A stretch of 35,207 nt of DNA, taken from the NCBI GenBank assembly GCA_018815765.1, contig JAHIWM010000151.1, forward strand, positions 1-35,207, in the 5' to 3' direction. The translations under genes were made by a program, and so were the position numbers. Under the pieces are notes generated by a model that did not search any database, was not told where the DNA came from, and saw only the letters and a list, made by a program, of their open reading frames with translations. Shown piece by piece: positions 17,624 through 24,966 of this stretch (its first letter is position 1; the number at the start of each line of letters is the position of its first letter). Source of the DNA: Gammaproteobacteria bacterium (lineage in GTDB: Bacteria > Pseudomonadota > Gammaproteobacteria > Enterobacterales > Alteromonadaceae).

Positions 17624-18847
17624 ATGGCACTATTACTGGCAGGAAAACGCATTTTATTAGGCATTAGCGGCGGTATTGCCGCTTACAAAAGTGCCGACTT
17701 AATTCGCCGTCTGAAAGAACGTGGCGCTGAAGTACGGGTTATTCAAACCGACGCAGCGCGCGAATTTATTACGCCTTTAACATTGCAGGCCTTATCCGGT
17801 CATCCGGTGGCCAACAGCTTGCTCGACCCAGCTGCTGAAGCCGCTATGGGTCATATTGAGCTGGCCAAATGGGCCGATTTATTACTGATAGCACCGGCTT
17901 CGGCTGATCTCATTGCCCGCTTGGCCCATGGTCTGGCCAACGACTTGTTGAGCACTTGTGTGCTGGCCACTGATGCCCCAGTGGCAGTGGCTCCTGCAAT
18001 GAATCAGCAGATGTATAAAAATATAGCCACCAAACACAATATAGACACATTAAAGTCACGCAATTTTTACATCTGGGGCCCAGCCGCAGGCGAACAAGCC
18101 TGTGGTGATGTGGGTATGGGCCGGATGTTAGAACCTTTGCAGCTGGTGGATTTAGTACTTGAGCATTTTGCGCCGCGAGTTCAGCCTTTAACTGGCGTAT
18201 CGCTGGTGATTACCGCTGGCCCTACCCGCGAGCCGATAGATCCTGTGCGTTATATCTCTAATCATAGCTCGGGCAAGATGGGTTTTGCTTTAGCTGAAGC
18301 CGCTGTGCAATTGGGTGCACAGGTCACTTTAATTGCAGGACCAGTGCAGCTAAAGACCCCTGATCAGGTCAAGCGTATAGATGTAGTCACTGCCGATCAG
18401 ATGTATCAGGCCGCATTAGAGCAGGCGACCAGTGCAAGCATCTTTATTGGCTGCGCCGCTGTAGCAGATTATAAAGTGGCGCAGGTCGCAACACAGAAAC
18501 TGAAAAAAACCAGCGACGACAGCACCAACCTGACCTTAGTGAAAAACCCAGACATTATTGCTGCCGTGGCTGCATTAAAGTCACAACGTCCATTTACTGT
18601 GGGTTTTGCCGCTGAAACTCAGGATGTCGCCAATTATGCCCGCCAGAAACTGGCGAAGAAAAAACTGGACTTGATTTGCGCCAACGACGTATCAGTCACA
18701 GGCCAGGGCTTTAACAGCGAACACAATGCACTTACTGTATTTTGGGCTGACGGCGAACAGCAGTTTGGCTTACAAGCCAAAACAGAGCTGGCACACCAAC
18801 TTCTTTTATTGATTAACGAGCGTTATCTGCATGAAAAAAGCCATTGA
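17624..18847 (+). CDS. coaBC: Bifunctional phosphopantothenoylcysteine decarboxylase / phosphopantothenate-cysteine ligase
   Basis: The 407-aa enzyme performs two steps of coenzyme A synthesis. The N-terminal CoaC flavoprotein domain (~1-185) shows [10 protein letters not shown], active-site [10 protein letters not shown] and PAMNQQMY. The usual PATANT-like substrate motif reads PASAD here. The C-terminal CoaB ligase domain (~190-407) shows [26 protein letters not shown] and the KLKK motif. CoaBC is fused in most bacteria. The end overlaps dut by 17 nt in another frame, implying coupling. Confidence 0.96.
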   Translation: MALLLAGKRILLGISGGIAAYKSADLIRRLKERGAEVRVIQTDAAREFITPLTLQALSGHPVANSLLDPAAEAAMGHIELAKWADLLLIAPASADLIARLAHGLANDLLSTCVLATDAPVAVAPAMNQQMYKNIATKHNIDTLKSRNFYIWGPAAGEQACGDVGMGRMLEPLQLVDLVLEHFAPRVQPLTGVSLVITAGPTREPIDPVRYISNHSSGKMGFALAEAAVQLGAQVTLIAGPVQLKTPDQVKRIDVVTADQMYQAALEQATSASIFIGCAAVADYKVAQVATQKLKKTSDDSTNLTLVKNPDIIAAVAALKSQRPFTVGFAAETQDVANYARQKLAKKKLDLICANDVSVTGQGFNSEHNALTVFWADGEQQFGLQAKTELAHQLLLLINERYLHEKSH

Positions 18848-19289
18848 TTTAAAAATTCTCGACCCACGTATCGGCACTGAATTCCCATTACCGGCTTATG
18901 CCACACCGGGCAGCGCTGGTTTAGATTTACGGGCTTGTCTGGATGCAGAAGTACAACTGGCTCCGGGCCAAACCACTTTGATCCCAACAGGTTTGGCTAT
19001 TCATATTGGTGACGCAAACTTATGCGCCACTATACTGCCGCGCTCTGGTTTAGGTCATAAACACGGCATAGTGCTGGGTAACTTAGTAGGTTTAATCGAC
19101 TCGGATTATCAGGGCCAGTTAATGGTATCTATGTGGAACCGTTCGCAGGAACACTTCGCTATTAACCCGGGCGATCGCATAGCTCAGCTGGTGTTTATGC
19201 CGGTGGTACAGGCAGAATTTACTATAGTTTCAGATTTTGACGCTTCAGACAGAGGCGAAGGTGGATTTGGCCATTCGGGCAGGCAGTGA
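18831..19289 (+). CDS. dut: dUTP diphosphatase
   Basis: The 152-aa protein hydrolyses dUTP to dUMP and PPi, keeping uracil out of DNA and supplying dTMP synthesis. All five trimeric dUTPase motifs are visible, including [45 protein letters not shown] and the C-terminal [10 protein letters not shown] arm. It overlaps coaBC by 17 nt and is followed by slmA, the same order as in E. coli. Confidence 0.98.
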   Translation: MKKAIDLKILDPRIGTEFPLPAYATPGSAGLDLRACLDAEVQLAPGQTTLIPTGLAIHIGDANLCATILPRSGLGHKHGIVLGNLVGLIDSDYQGQLMVSMWNRSQEHFAINPGDRIAQLVFMPVVQAEFTIVSDFDASDRGEGGFGHSGRQ

Positions 19290-19300
19290 CAAGGATATCC

Positions 19301-19894
19301 ATGGCAACGACTAAACGCCCCAACCGCAAAGAAGATATTTTGCAGGCTCTGGCCGCTATGCTGCAAAGCCATGCGGGCCAGCGTATCACCACAGCAGCTT
19401 TGGCTGCTCAGGTGGGTGTATCCGAAGCGGCTTTGTACCGGCATTTCCCCAGCAAAGCCCGGATGTTTGAAGGCTTGATCGACTTTATTGAAGACACCTT
19501 GTTGTCGCGTATTAATGCGATAGTGCAGGAGCACAAACAAACAGAGCAGCGTATCGAGCTGATTATGCAGCTGTTGCTGATCTTCGCCGAGCGTAACCCT
19601 GGTATCTGCCGTATTCTGACCGGCGATGCCTTACAGGGTGAACAGGAACGTTTGCAGGAGCGCATCAGCGCCTTGTATGAAAAGCTGGAAACTCAGCTAA
19701 AACAATGTTTACGCGAACGTAAGTTACGTGAAGGCAAAAGTTTTCCTGTGGATGAAGGTGATTTAGCCAACCTGTTGCTGGGAATTTGTGAAGGCAAAAT
19801 GCAGCAGTTTGTCCGCTCAGGTTTTGCCCGTTTGCCTACAGCTCAGTGGCCTAACCAATGGGCTTTGCTGCAGAAAACACTTTTTGCGGTTTAA
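19301..19894 (+). CDS. slmA: Nucleoid occlusion factor SlmA
   Basis: The TetR-fold protein binds DNA sites around the chromosome and blocks FtsZ assembly over the nucleoid. The HTH is clear ([31 protein letters not shown]), as is the SlmA-type [17 protein letters not shown]. The ORF track starts at 19286 (a GTG overlapping the dut end), but the ATG at 19301 has AAGGA at good spacing and gives the family N-terminus ([15 protein letters not shown]), 197 aa. Confidence 0.96.
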   Translation: MATTKRPNRKEDILQALAAMLQSHAGQRITTAALAAQVGVSEAALYRHFPSKARMFEGLIDFIEDTLLSRINAIVQEHKQTEQRIELIMQLLLIFAERNPGICRILTGDALQGEQERLQERISALYEKLETQLKQCLRERKLREGKSFPVDEGDLANLLLGICEGKMQQFVRSGFARLPTAQWPNQWALLQKTLFAV

Positions 19895-19917
19895 GCTTTA
19901 CTGTTTAAGCGAGAGAT

Positions 19918-19954
19918 AAAAAAACCGGTCAGTTTTGAAGTTGACCGGTTTTTT
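19918..19954. terminator. Terminator after slmA
   Basis: AAAAAACCGGTCA pairs with TGACCGGTTTTTT around a short loop, 24 nt after the slmA stop. The symmetrical A/T flanks allow function in both directions. It ends the coaBC-dut-slmA operon. Confidence 0.92.
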
Positions 19955-20012
19955 GTTTTCTGTTTAAACACAGTTAACTCAAAAAAAACCATTAAGCCAA
20001 AGTAATTGGAGT

Positions 20013-20117
20013 TGTGGCGAGGCGACAAGTGAAGGAGACCCCAGGAGCATAGTTGTCCTATGTGACTGGGGCTACAAGCGTAGTCAACAAAGCTACGGCT
20101 TCAAGTACGAAGGGTTA
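20013..20117. repeat. Dispersed intergenic hairpin repeat at the dgkA 3' end
   Basis: GGCGAGGCGACAAGTGAAGG leads into a long imperfect hairpin (CCCCAGGAGCATAG/CTATGTGACTGGGG), followed by GCTAC/GTAG-type short inverted repeats, ending across the dgkA stop codon. From memory, near-identical 'CCCAGGAGCATAG..CTATGTGACTGGGG' units recur in the genomes of marine gammaproteobacteria; only one copy is present here. It probably acts as the 3' end structure of dgkA-pyrE-rph mRNA. Confidence 0.6.
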
Positions 20118-20486
20118 TGAGAATTTTTGCCAGATAGCGGCTGCCCAAACTAATGTGACAAAAGCCAAGGCTGAAGTCACAGCAGCTGAGCCCATATCTT
20201 TAGCCCGGCCTGATAATTCGTGCCGCTCTAAACTGACACGGTCGGTTAAGGCTTCAATGGCAGAGTTTAATAACTCCACAATAATCACCAGTAACCACAC
20301 GCCCATCAAAATAGCAAAGTGACCAAAATCAGCAGCTAAATACCAGGCAAAAGGAATAGCAGCTAAAGTAAGCCCGGCTTCCTGACGAAAGGCGGCTTCG
20401 TTCACCCAAGCTGCAGTAAAACCTTTACGGCTACAATCCGCAGCTTTAATAATACGTCCAAAACCTGTGCCGTTTGGCTTACTCAT
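20115..20486 (-). CDS. dgkA: Diacylglycerol kinase
   Basis: The 123-aa inner-membrane enzyme phosphorylates diacylglycerol to phosphatidate in the membrane-lipid recycling pathway. It has three hydrophobic helices and the conserved ELLNSAIEALTDRV...ELSGRAKDMGSAAV signature (E. coli DgkA is 122 aa). It follows pyrE by 30 nt on the same strand and is last in a rph-pyrE-dgkA operon. Confidence 0.96.
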   Translation of the reverse strand: MSKPNGTGFGRIIKAADCSRKGFTAAWVNEAAFRQEAGLTLAAIPFAWYLAADFGHFAILMGVWLLVIIVELLNSAIEALTDRVSLERHELSGRAKDMGSAAVTSALAFVTLVWAAAIWQKFS

Positions 20487-20516
20487 ACCTTGTCCTTAAT
20501 AAAACCAGCTTACAGC

Positions 20517-21161
20517 CTAGCTAACACCATATTGGGCACGGTAAGCAGACACAGCTTCTAAATACTGGGCCAGCTCTGGTTTGCCTTGCAGGTAGTTGAT
20601 TAAGTCGTTTAAACAAATGATAGAAACTACTTGAGTACCAAAGTCGCGTTCGACTTCCTGAATAGCTGAAAGTTCGCCCTGCCCTTTTTCCTGACGGTCG
20701 AGCGCAATCAGCACACCACTTAAACTGGCACCTTGTGCCTGGATCAGCTGCATCGATTCACGAATTGCAGTACCGGCCGTGATCACATCATCTACCAACA
20801 TCACTTTACCCTGTAAAGGCGAGCCGACTAAGTTGCCGCCTTCACCATGGGTTTTCGCTTCTTTGCGGTTGAAACAATAAGGCACATCTTTACCGTACTG
20901 ATCAAACAAAGCCACAGCTGTCGTAGTTGCTATAGGAATACCTTTGTAGGCAGGGCCAAACAGCAGGTCAAACTCTACGCCTGCGTCTTCTAAAGCAGCG
21001 GCATAAAACCGGCCTAAACGGGCTAAATCGCCACCTGTATTAAATAAACCTGCGTTAAAAAAGTACGGGCTGGTACGGCCGGATTTCAGCGTAAAACTGC
21101 CAAACTTCAGTACCTGACGCGACAATGCAAATTCAATAAAGTCTTTTTGAAACTGTTTCAT
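20517..21161 (-). CDS. pyrE: Orotate phosphoribosyltransferase
   Basis: The 214-aa enzyme joins orotate and PRPP to form OMP in pyrimidine synthesis (E. coli PyrE is 213 aa). It shows the PRPP-binding loop [13 protein letters not shown] and the N-terminal [17 protein letters not shown]. It lies 33 nt after rph, the classical rph-pyrE order. I did not see an attenuator hairpin with a T-tract in the short rph-pyrE gap, unlike E. coli, where pyrE is controlled by attenuation. Confidence 0.98.
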   Translation of the reverse strand: MKQFQKDFIEFALSRQVLKFGSFTLKSGRTSPYFFNAGLFNTGGDLARLGRFYAAALEDAGVEFDLLFGPAYKGIPIATTTAVALFDQYGKDVPYCFNRKEAKTHGEGGNLVGSPLQGKVMLVDDVITAGTAIRESMQLIQAQGASLSGVLIALDRQEKGQGELSAIQEVERDFGTQVVSIICLNDLINYLQGKPELAQYLEAVSAYRAQYGVS

Positions 21162-21194
21162 AACTTAGTGTGACCTCAAAACCTTAAGCGAAAC

Positions 21195-21908
21195 TTAAGC
21201 TAAAACGCGTTTTTGTTCGTCGATAATTTCACGGATGGCGTGTTTGCCTAATTCCATCATCTGCTGCATTTCTTCAAAGCTAAATGGCGCTTCTTCGGCT
21301 GTGCCCTGAATTTCAATGATTTTGCCGGTTTCAGTCATGACGATATTCATATCGGTTTCAGCGTTTGAATCTTCGGCGTAGTCTAAATCGGCAACAGCAG
21401 TGCCTTTATAAACACCCACAGAAACTGCAGCGACCATAAAATTCAACGGGTTGGTTTTGATCATGCCTTTAGCGCGCATAAAATTCAGCGCATCCACTAA
21501 AGCCACACAAGCACCGGTAATAGAGGCAGTGCGGGTGCCACCATCGGCCTGGATCACGTCACAGTCGATAGTAATAGTGTTTTCACCTAACAGCTTTAAA
21601 TCCACAGCAGTACGCAAAGCACGACCAATCAGGCGCTGAATTTCCATAGTACGGCCACCCTGCTTACCACGAGCCGCTTCACGGTCGTTACGGGTATGAG
21701 TTGCGCGTGGCAACATGCCATATTCAGCTGTGATCCAGCCTTTGCCCTGGCCTTTCATAAAACGTGGCACACCTTCAATCACGCTGGCAGTACAAATAAC
21801 TTTGGTGTTACCAAACTCAACCAATACTGAACCTTCAGCATGAGCCGTAAATTGACGGGTGAAAGTAATAGGACGAATTTGACTCGCTGTTCTGCCGCTA
21901 GGACGCAT
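21195..21908 (-). CDS. rph: Ribonuclease PH
   Basis: The 237-aa phosphorolytic 3'-to-5' exoribonuclease trims tRNA precursors. It begins MRPSGR and shows [15 protein letters not shown], the arginine-rich [25 protein letters not shown] block and [11 protein letters not shown], all RNase PH hallmarks. It is full length, unlike the frameshifted copy in E. coli K-12. Divergent from yicC, as in many gammaproteobacteria. Confidence 0.98.
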   Translation of the reverse strand: MRPSGRTASQIRPITFTRQFTAHAEGSVLVEFGNTKVICTASVIEGVPRFMKGQGKGWITAEYGMLPRATHTRNDREAARGKQGGRTMEIQRLIGRALRTAVDLKLLGENTITIDCDVIQADGGTRTASITGACVALVDALNFMRAKGMIKTNPLNFMVAAVSVGVYKGTAVADLDYAEDSNAETDMNIVMTETGKIIEIQGTAEEAPFSFEEMQQMMELGKHAIREIIDEQKRVLA

Positions 21909-22035
21909 GGTGAAGCCTCAACCTGATATTAAAAGTGCTTCATTATAGGGATTTCACCCTTGCTGTGCCATCTATTAGACGAAACATCACCGATCTGGGT
22001 ATACTCGGAATTATTTTGTATTTCAGGACTTCATT

Positions 22036-22896
22036 ATGATCCACAGTATGACCGCTTATGCCCGCCACGAAATTCGTGCCAGCTGGGGCAATGCCGTTTG
22101 GGAAATCCGCTCCGTTAACCAACGTTATCTGGAAAGCTATTTCCGCCTGCCAGAACAGTTTCGTTGCTTAGAAGGTTTATTACGCGACAAACTGCGGCAG
22201 AAACTGCACCGCGGCAAACTGGAAATCAACCTGAAATACAGCGCGTCGAACACTGCTGGTGAGTTAAAAATTAACGAAGCTTTGGCCAAACAACTGATGC
22301 AAAGCGCAAGCGTATTAGCCGAGCAAAGCGGCAAAGCCCAACTGAACGTGGTTGATATTCTGCGCTGGCCTGGTGTGATGGAAACTCAGGAAGAAGACAT
22401 CGACAGCTTACAAGCCGAACTGATGGCCGCCTTTGACGCCGCCTTAGTCGACTTTGTCGCAGGCCGCGGCCGTGAAGGCGTAGCGATAGAGCATATGATC
22501 CGCGACCGTCTGGATCAAATCTCCATTCATGTCAGCACCTTACGCACCCATTTACCACAAGCCCTGCAATGGCAACGCGACAAAATGCTCAACCGCCTGC
22601 AAGAAGTAAAAGCCGAACTAGACCAAAACCGCCTCGAGCAGGAAATGGCCTTTTTAGCCCAGAAATCTGACGTGGCAGAAGAGCTGGACCGTTTAGACGC
22701 TCATATCAAAGAAACCCGCCACAGCCTAAAACAAGGCGGAGCCATAGGCCGCCGCCTCGATTTTATGATGCAAGAATTCAACCGCGAAGCGAACACCTTA
22801 TCCTCTAAAGCCATCTCAACCGAGATCACCAATACAGCGGTGGAGCTTAAAGTTTTAATCGAACAGATGCGGGAACAAATTCAAAATATCGAATAA
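22036..22896 (+). CDS. yicC: YicC family endoribonuclease
   Basis: The 286-aa protein has the YicC-like N-terminal domain (MIHSMTAYAR...WEIRSVNQRYLE) and the DUF1732 C-terminal domain (LDRLDAHIKETR...GRRLDFMMQEFNREANTLSSKA). E. coli YicC is reported to be an endoribonuclease that acts on small RNAs such as RyhB. The gene end matters here: its last bases (CAAAATATCGAATAAAATCA) recur at 26569, and a downstream sequence recurs at 24712, marking it as an integration site. Confidence 0.95.
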   Translation: MIHSMTAYARHEIRASWGNAVWEIRSVNQRYLESYFRLPEQFRCLEGLLRDKLRQKLHRGKLEINLKYSASNTAGELKINEALAKQLMQSASVLAEQSGKAQLNVVDILRWPGVMETQEEDIDSLQAELMAAFDAALVDFVAGRGREGVAIEHMIRDRLDQISIHVSTLRTHLPQALQWQRDKMLNRLQEVKAELDQNRLEQEMAFLAQKSDVAEELDRLDAHIKETRHSLKQGGAIGRRLDFMMQEFNREANTLSSKAISTEITNTAVELKVLIEQMREQIQNIE

Positions 22897-23003
22897 AATC
22901 AATTGCTTATAATAAACCTCTACTCATGAAGCTAGTTAAAGTCTTTGCTTGGTCTTAGCTCAAGCAAAGACCCTTTCTGGCAGTACATTGAAAAATGCTT
23001 TAT
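22882..23003. repeat. yicC-end core plus left-end repeat, copy 1
   Basis: The last bases of yicC and the following ~110 bp form a unit. The part from 22893 to about 23003 recurs without gaps at 24713-24823 with roughly 10 mismatches (~90% identity). It contains a perfect 11-bp inverted repeat GTCTTTGCTTG/CAAGCAAAGAC. I read it as an attL-like junction of an island inserted at the 3' end of yicC. Between here and 23247 I see no convincing gene. Confidence 0.8.
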
Positions 23004-23246
23004 GTCATACCCTCAACATAGCATTGAGTTTTCCACCTCAAACGTCTGTCACAGATGCAATTCATCTTACTAGTCTCTACGACGTTAGGGTTATTTCAAG
23101 CAATGTTTTATCCTCTCTACTAATCAACGATTTACAAAAAATTAGAATTAAGTACTCCTCTGAATCACTTATTAATACTGGATAAAATTTCATTTAACTG
23201 TCGTATTTTTGCTTATGCTACAACTATGATAAACGGGAGATATCAG

Positions 23247-23651
23247 ATGACGATACAAGACAGAATACAAACCAGAGTGAAGCGCTCTAAGCGTTCTGTT
23301 TTTCTACGTTCTGATTTTACTGATATCGCTGATTATGATCAGGTTGGCCGTGGGCTCAGAAGCCTGGTACGCGAAGGCTTGCTGTTGAAAATTGGCTACG
23401 GCCTGTATGTACGCGCCAGAATCAATCGTATTACCGGCCAGCTAATGCCTGACAACCCTGCAGGTAACGATGGGGTAATGATTGAGGCCATGGAAAGGTT
23501 AGGTGTTGATTATCAACTTGATGATCTGTCTCTAAAAAATTTGTCGGGCGAAAGTACTCAAATTCCAGCAAACGTTAAGATTATTCCTAAGAGTTCACGC
23601 TTTACCCGCAAGATTGCGGTAGGGAAACAGCGTGTCAACGAAGTTCGATAG
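23247..23651 (+). CDS. AbiEi-like antitoxin / DUF6088 family regulator
   Basis: This 134-aa protein resembles the type IV antitoxin AbiEi / DUF6088 group: a winged-HTH N-terminus (VFLRSDFTDIADYDQVGRGLRSLVREGLLLKIGYGLYVRA) typical of these transcriptional autoregulators. The ORF track starts at 23226, but the ATG at 23247 is better placed after a GGGAGAT ribosome site. In complete systems the cognate AbiEii-type nucleotidyltransferase toxin follows and overlaps. Here the following toxin frame is collapsed (next entry), so the antitoxin appears orphaned. Confidence 0.7.
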   Translation: MTIQDRIQTRVKRSKRSVFLRSDFTDIADYDQVGRGLRSLVREGLLLKIGYGLYVRARINRITGQLMPDNPAGNDGVMIEAMERLGVDYQLDDLSLKNLSGESTQIPANVKIIPKSSRFTRKIAVGKQRVNEVR

Positions 23652-23792
23652 CTCACTTTTTGTCGATGTTGCGAATGCTTTAGGGCTTGGCAAAGCAAAA
23701 AACAGTTGGTAGCGTCAGTTATTGCGCTGAATGAATATAGATACTTCGGCTTTGACAGCTTCAAGATGGAAATCCCTGCATTGATACGTTAG
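23632..23792 (+). pseudogene. Remnant of AbiEii-like nucleotidyltransferase toxin gene
   Basis: A GTG at 23632 inside the antitoxin end opens VSTKFDSSLFVDVANALGLG, which resembles the N-terminus of DUF6088/AbiEi-partner nucleotidyltransferases, then stops at 23712. About 20 nt later a second frame reads EYRYFGFDSFKMEIPALIR before a stop at 23792, which looks like the C-terminus of a protein. I infer that a large internal deletion with a frame change removed the catalytic core, leaving about 80 nt from each end. The similarity is from memory, the frame break is seen directly. Confidence 0.6.
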
Positions 23793-23819
23793 AATCCAAC
23801 TAAAGTCAGGGGGTAATCT

Positions 23820-23978
23820 ATGTCAAAAACAGCGACCAAAACTACCGATGAACGCAAGGCTAAATTTTCCCCTAATATGGAAAATTATAAGGTTAGCCTG
23901 AGTTACGAAGGGCTGTCTTTGAAAAAAAGCAGCGAACATAAATCTATTGCAGACTTAAAACGTCAATATGCGCGATAA
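23820..23978 (+). CDS. yhfG: YhfG-like antitoxin of Fic (52 aa)
   Basis: This ORF is too short for the track. It reads MSKTATKTTDERKAKFSPNM and continues ENYKVSLSYEGLSLKK...DLKRQYAR. The pattern NYxxSLxxEG..LKxxYxR fits the small YhfG family that precedes and inhibits class I Fic proteins by supplying the inhibitory helix. A GGGGG ribosome site lies about 6 nt upstream. It overlaps the fic start by 11 nt in another frame, the expected antitoxin-first, coupled arrangement. The canonical inhibitory (S/T)xxxE(G/N) motif is not obvious apart from SLSYEG, which fits SxxxEG. Confidence 0.8.
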   Translation: MSKTATKTTDERKAKFSPNMENYKVSLSYEGLSLKKSSEHKSIADLKRQYAR

Positions 23979-24561
23979 GTATGGCGTAGAACACGACAGC
24001 TACTGCTACCCAGGTTCAGATGTCTTAATTAACCTGTTAAATATCAAAAATCCGCAAGAACTTGCCGAAGCAGAAACCGAGTTTAGTGCAGAGCGCTACA
24101 GAACCTACGAATCCGGGCAACTTTCACCGCAAGACTTCTCGTTCGAACATTTACAGCATCTGCATCACCATCTTTTTCAAGACTTGTACGAATGGGCGGG
24201 TAAAGTAAGAGAAGTTGATATCTCAAAAGGAGCTACCAGGTTTTGCACTTGCACTCGAATCGAACCTGAGGCAAGAAAGCTATTTGCCACAATCCCTGCC
24301 TTGGTTAACCTTAATAATGAGCATGATTTAATTACCAAGGTAGCCGATTTATACTGCGAAATGAATATTTTGCATCCGTTCCGGGAAGGCAACGGCCGTG
24401 TTCAGCGGTTCTTTTTTGAAGAACTGCTTTTTACACTAGGCTATGAATTACGATGGCCACAAATTTCCAAAGAAACATGGATTGACGCCAATATCGCTGG
24501 CTATGATCTTAATCTTGAACCACTAAAAGCAATATTCTCTCAAGCAATCATCAGGCGCTAG
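23968..24561 (+). CDS. fic: Fic family AMP transferase toxin (class I)
   Basis: The 197-aa protein has a complete Fic domain with canonical active site HPFREGNGRVQR (~residues 134-145) and an upstream flap. E. coli Fic is 200 aa. Active Fic toxins transfer AMP to target proteins (DNA gyrase and topoisomerase IV for related toxins). The N-terminus DKYGVEHDSYCYPGSDVLIN is typical of the stand-alone class I form whose inhibition comes from a separate antitoxin, here the overlapping YhfG-like protein. It is the last intact gene of the first yicC-associated unit. All catalytic residues are present, so it is probably active. Confidence 0.92.
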   Translation: MRDKYGVEHDSYCYPGSDVLINLLNIKNPQELAEAETEFSAERYRTYESGQLSPQDFSFEHLQHLHHHLFQDLYEWAGKVREVDISKGATRFCTCTRIEPEARKLFATIPALVNLNNEHDLITKVADLYCEMNILHPFREGNGRVQRFFFEELLFTLGYELRWPQISKETWIDANIAGYDLNLEPLKAIFSQAIIRR

Positions 24562-24632
24562 AACAAAGCCAGTATCGCAGTTAATTATCTGGTTATTGGT
24601 CTTTTAGAGCGATAAATTCAGCAGCACACAAA

Positions 24633-24656
24633 TGGCGGGTAAAGTGGTGGGTAAAA
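24633..24656. repeat. Integrase arm-type direct repeats (unit 1 right end)
   Basis: TGGCGGGTAAA and TGGTGGGTAAA are in tandem, about 57 bp before the core AATAAAATCAA at 24712. Short GGTGGGTAAA/GGTGACCA-like repeats near an attachment core are typical arm sites of P4-type tyrosine integrases. A related set occurs at 26479-26500. The gap 24562-24711 holds nothing else I recognise. Confidence 0.55.
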
Positions 24657-24711
24657 TGAAAAAACCACCATCGACTTTAAGATTAAATAATTAATTTAAA
24701 ACAACTTATAA

Positions 24712-24823
24712 AATAAAATCAATTACTTAGAATAAAACCCTACTCATGAAGCTGGTTAAAGTCTTTGCTTGATCTTAGCTCAAGCAAAGACCGTTTCTGG
24801 CAGTCCATCGCAAAATATTTTAC
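24712..24823. repeat. Left-end repeat, copy 2 (internal attachment junction)
   Basis: About 90% identical, without gaps, to 22892-23003 and offset by exactly 1820 bp. It begins with the shared AATAAAATCAA core and keeps the perfect GTCTTTGCTTG/CAAGCAAAGAC inverted repeat. It marks the start of a second unit that runs to 26578. Confidence 0.85.
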
Positions 24824-24850
24824 TTCATAGCCCCAGCCTCCCAGCTCAAG

Positions 24851-24962
24851 TGTCCTTATTCAAAAGGAAATAGAGACAAACCACTAAAAATGTCCTTATC
24901 AGCTTGATTTATGTCCTTATAGCGATTAAGTTTAGAGACAATTATTCTATTTTTGTCCTTAT
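24851..24962. promoter_or_regulatory. Phased operator array before the HTH-Fic gene
   Basis: TGTCCTTAT occurs at 24851, 24891, 24912 and 24954, and its inverse-like AGAGACA at 24872 and 24934. Successive starts are 21, 19, 21, 22 and 20 bp apart, so all six lie on one face of the helix. Two composite inverted pairs TGTCCTTAT-N10/11-(A/T)TAGAGACA are visible. The last site ends 4 bp before the probable start codon. The likely binder is the Fic protein's own HTH domain (inference). Confidence 0.75.
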
Positions 24963-24966
24963 CTAC

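Noticed and set aside
22949-23185. ORF of 78 aa after yicC
   Set aside because: It begins inside the left-end repeat, has no ribosome site, and copy 2 of the repeat does not preserve the frame.
24851-24962. Repeats as replication iterons or a CRISPR array
   Set aside because: The units are only 9 bp, occur in both orientations, and no Rep or Cas gene is near; an operator array explains them better.
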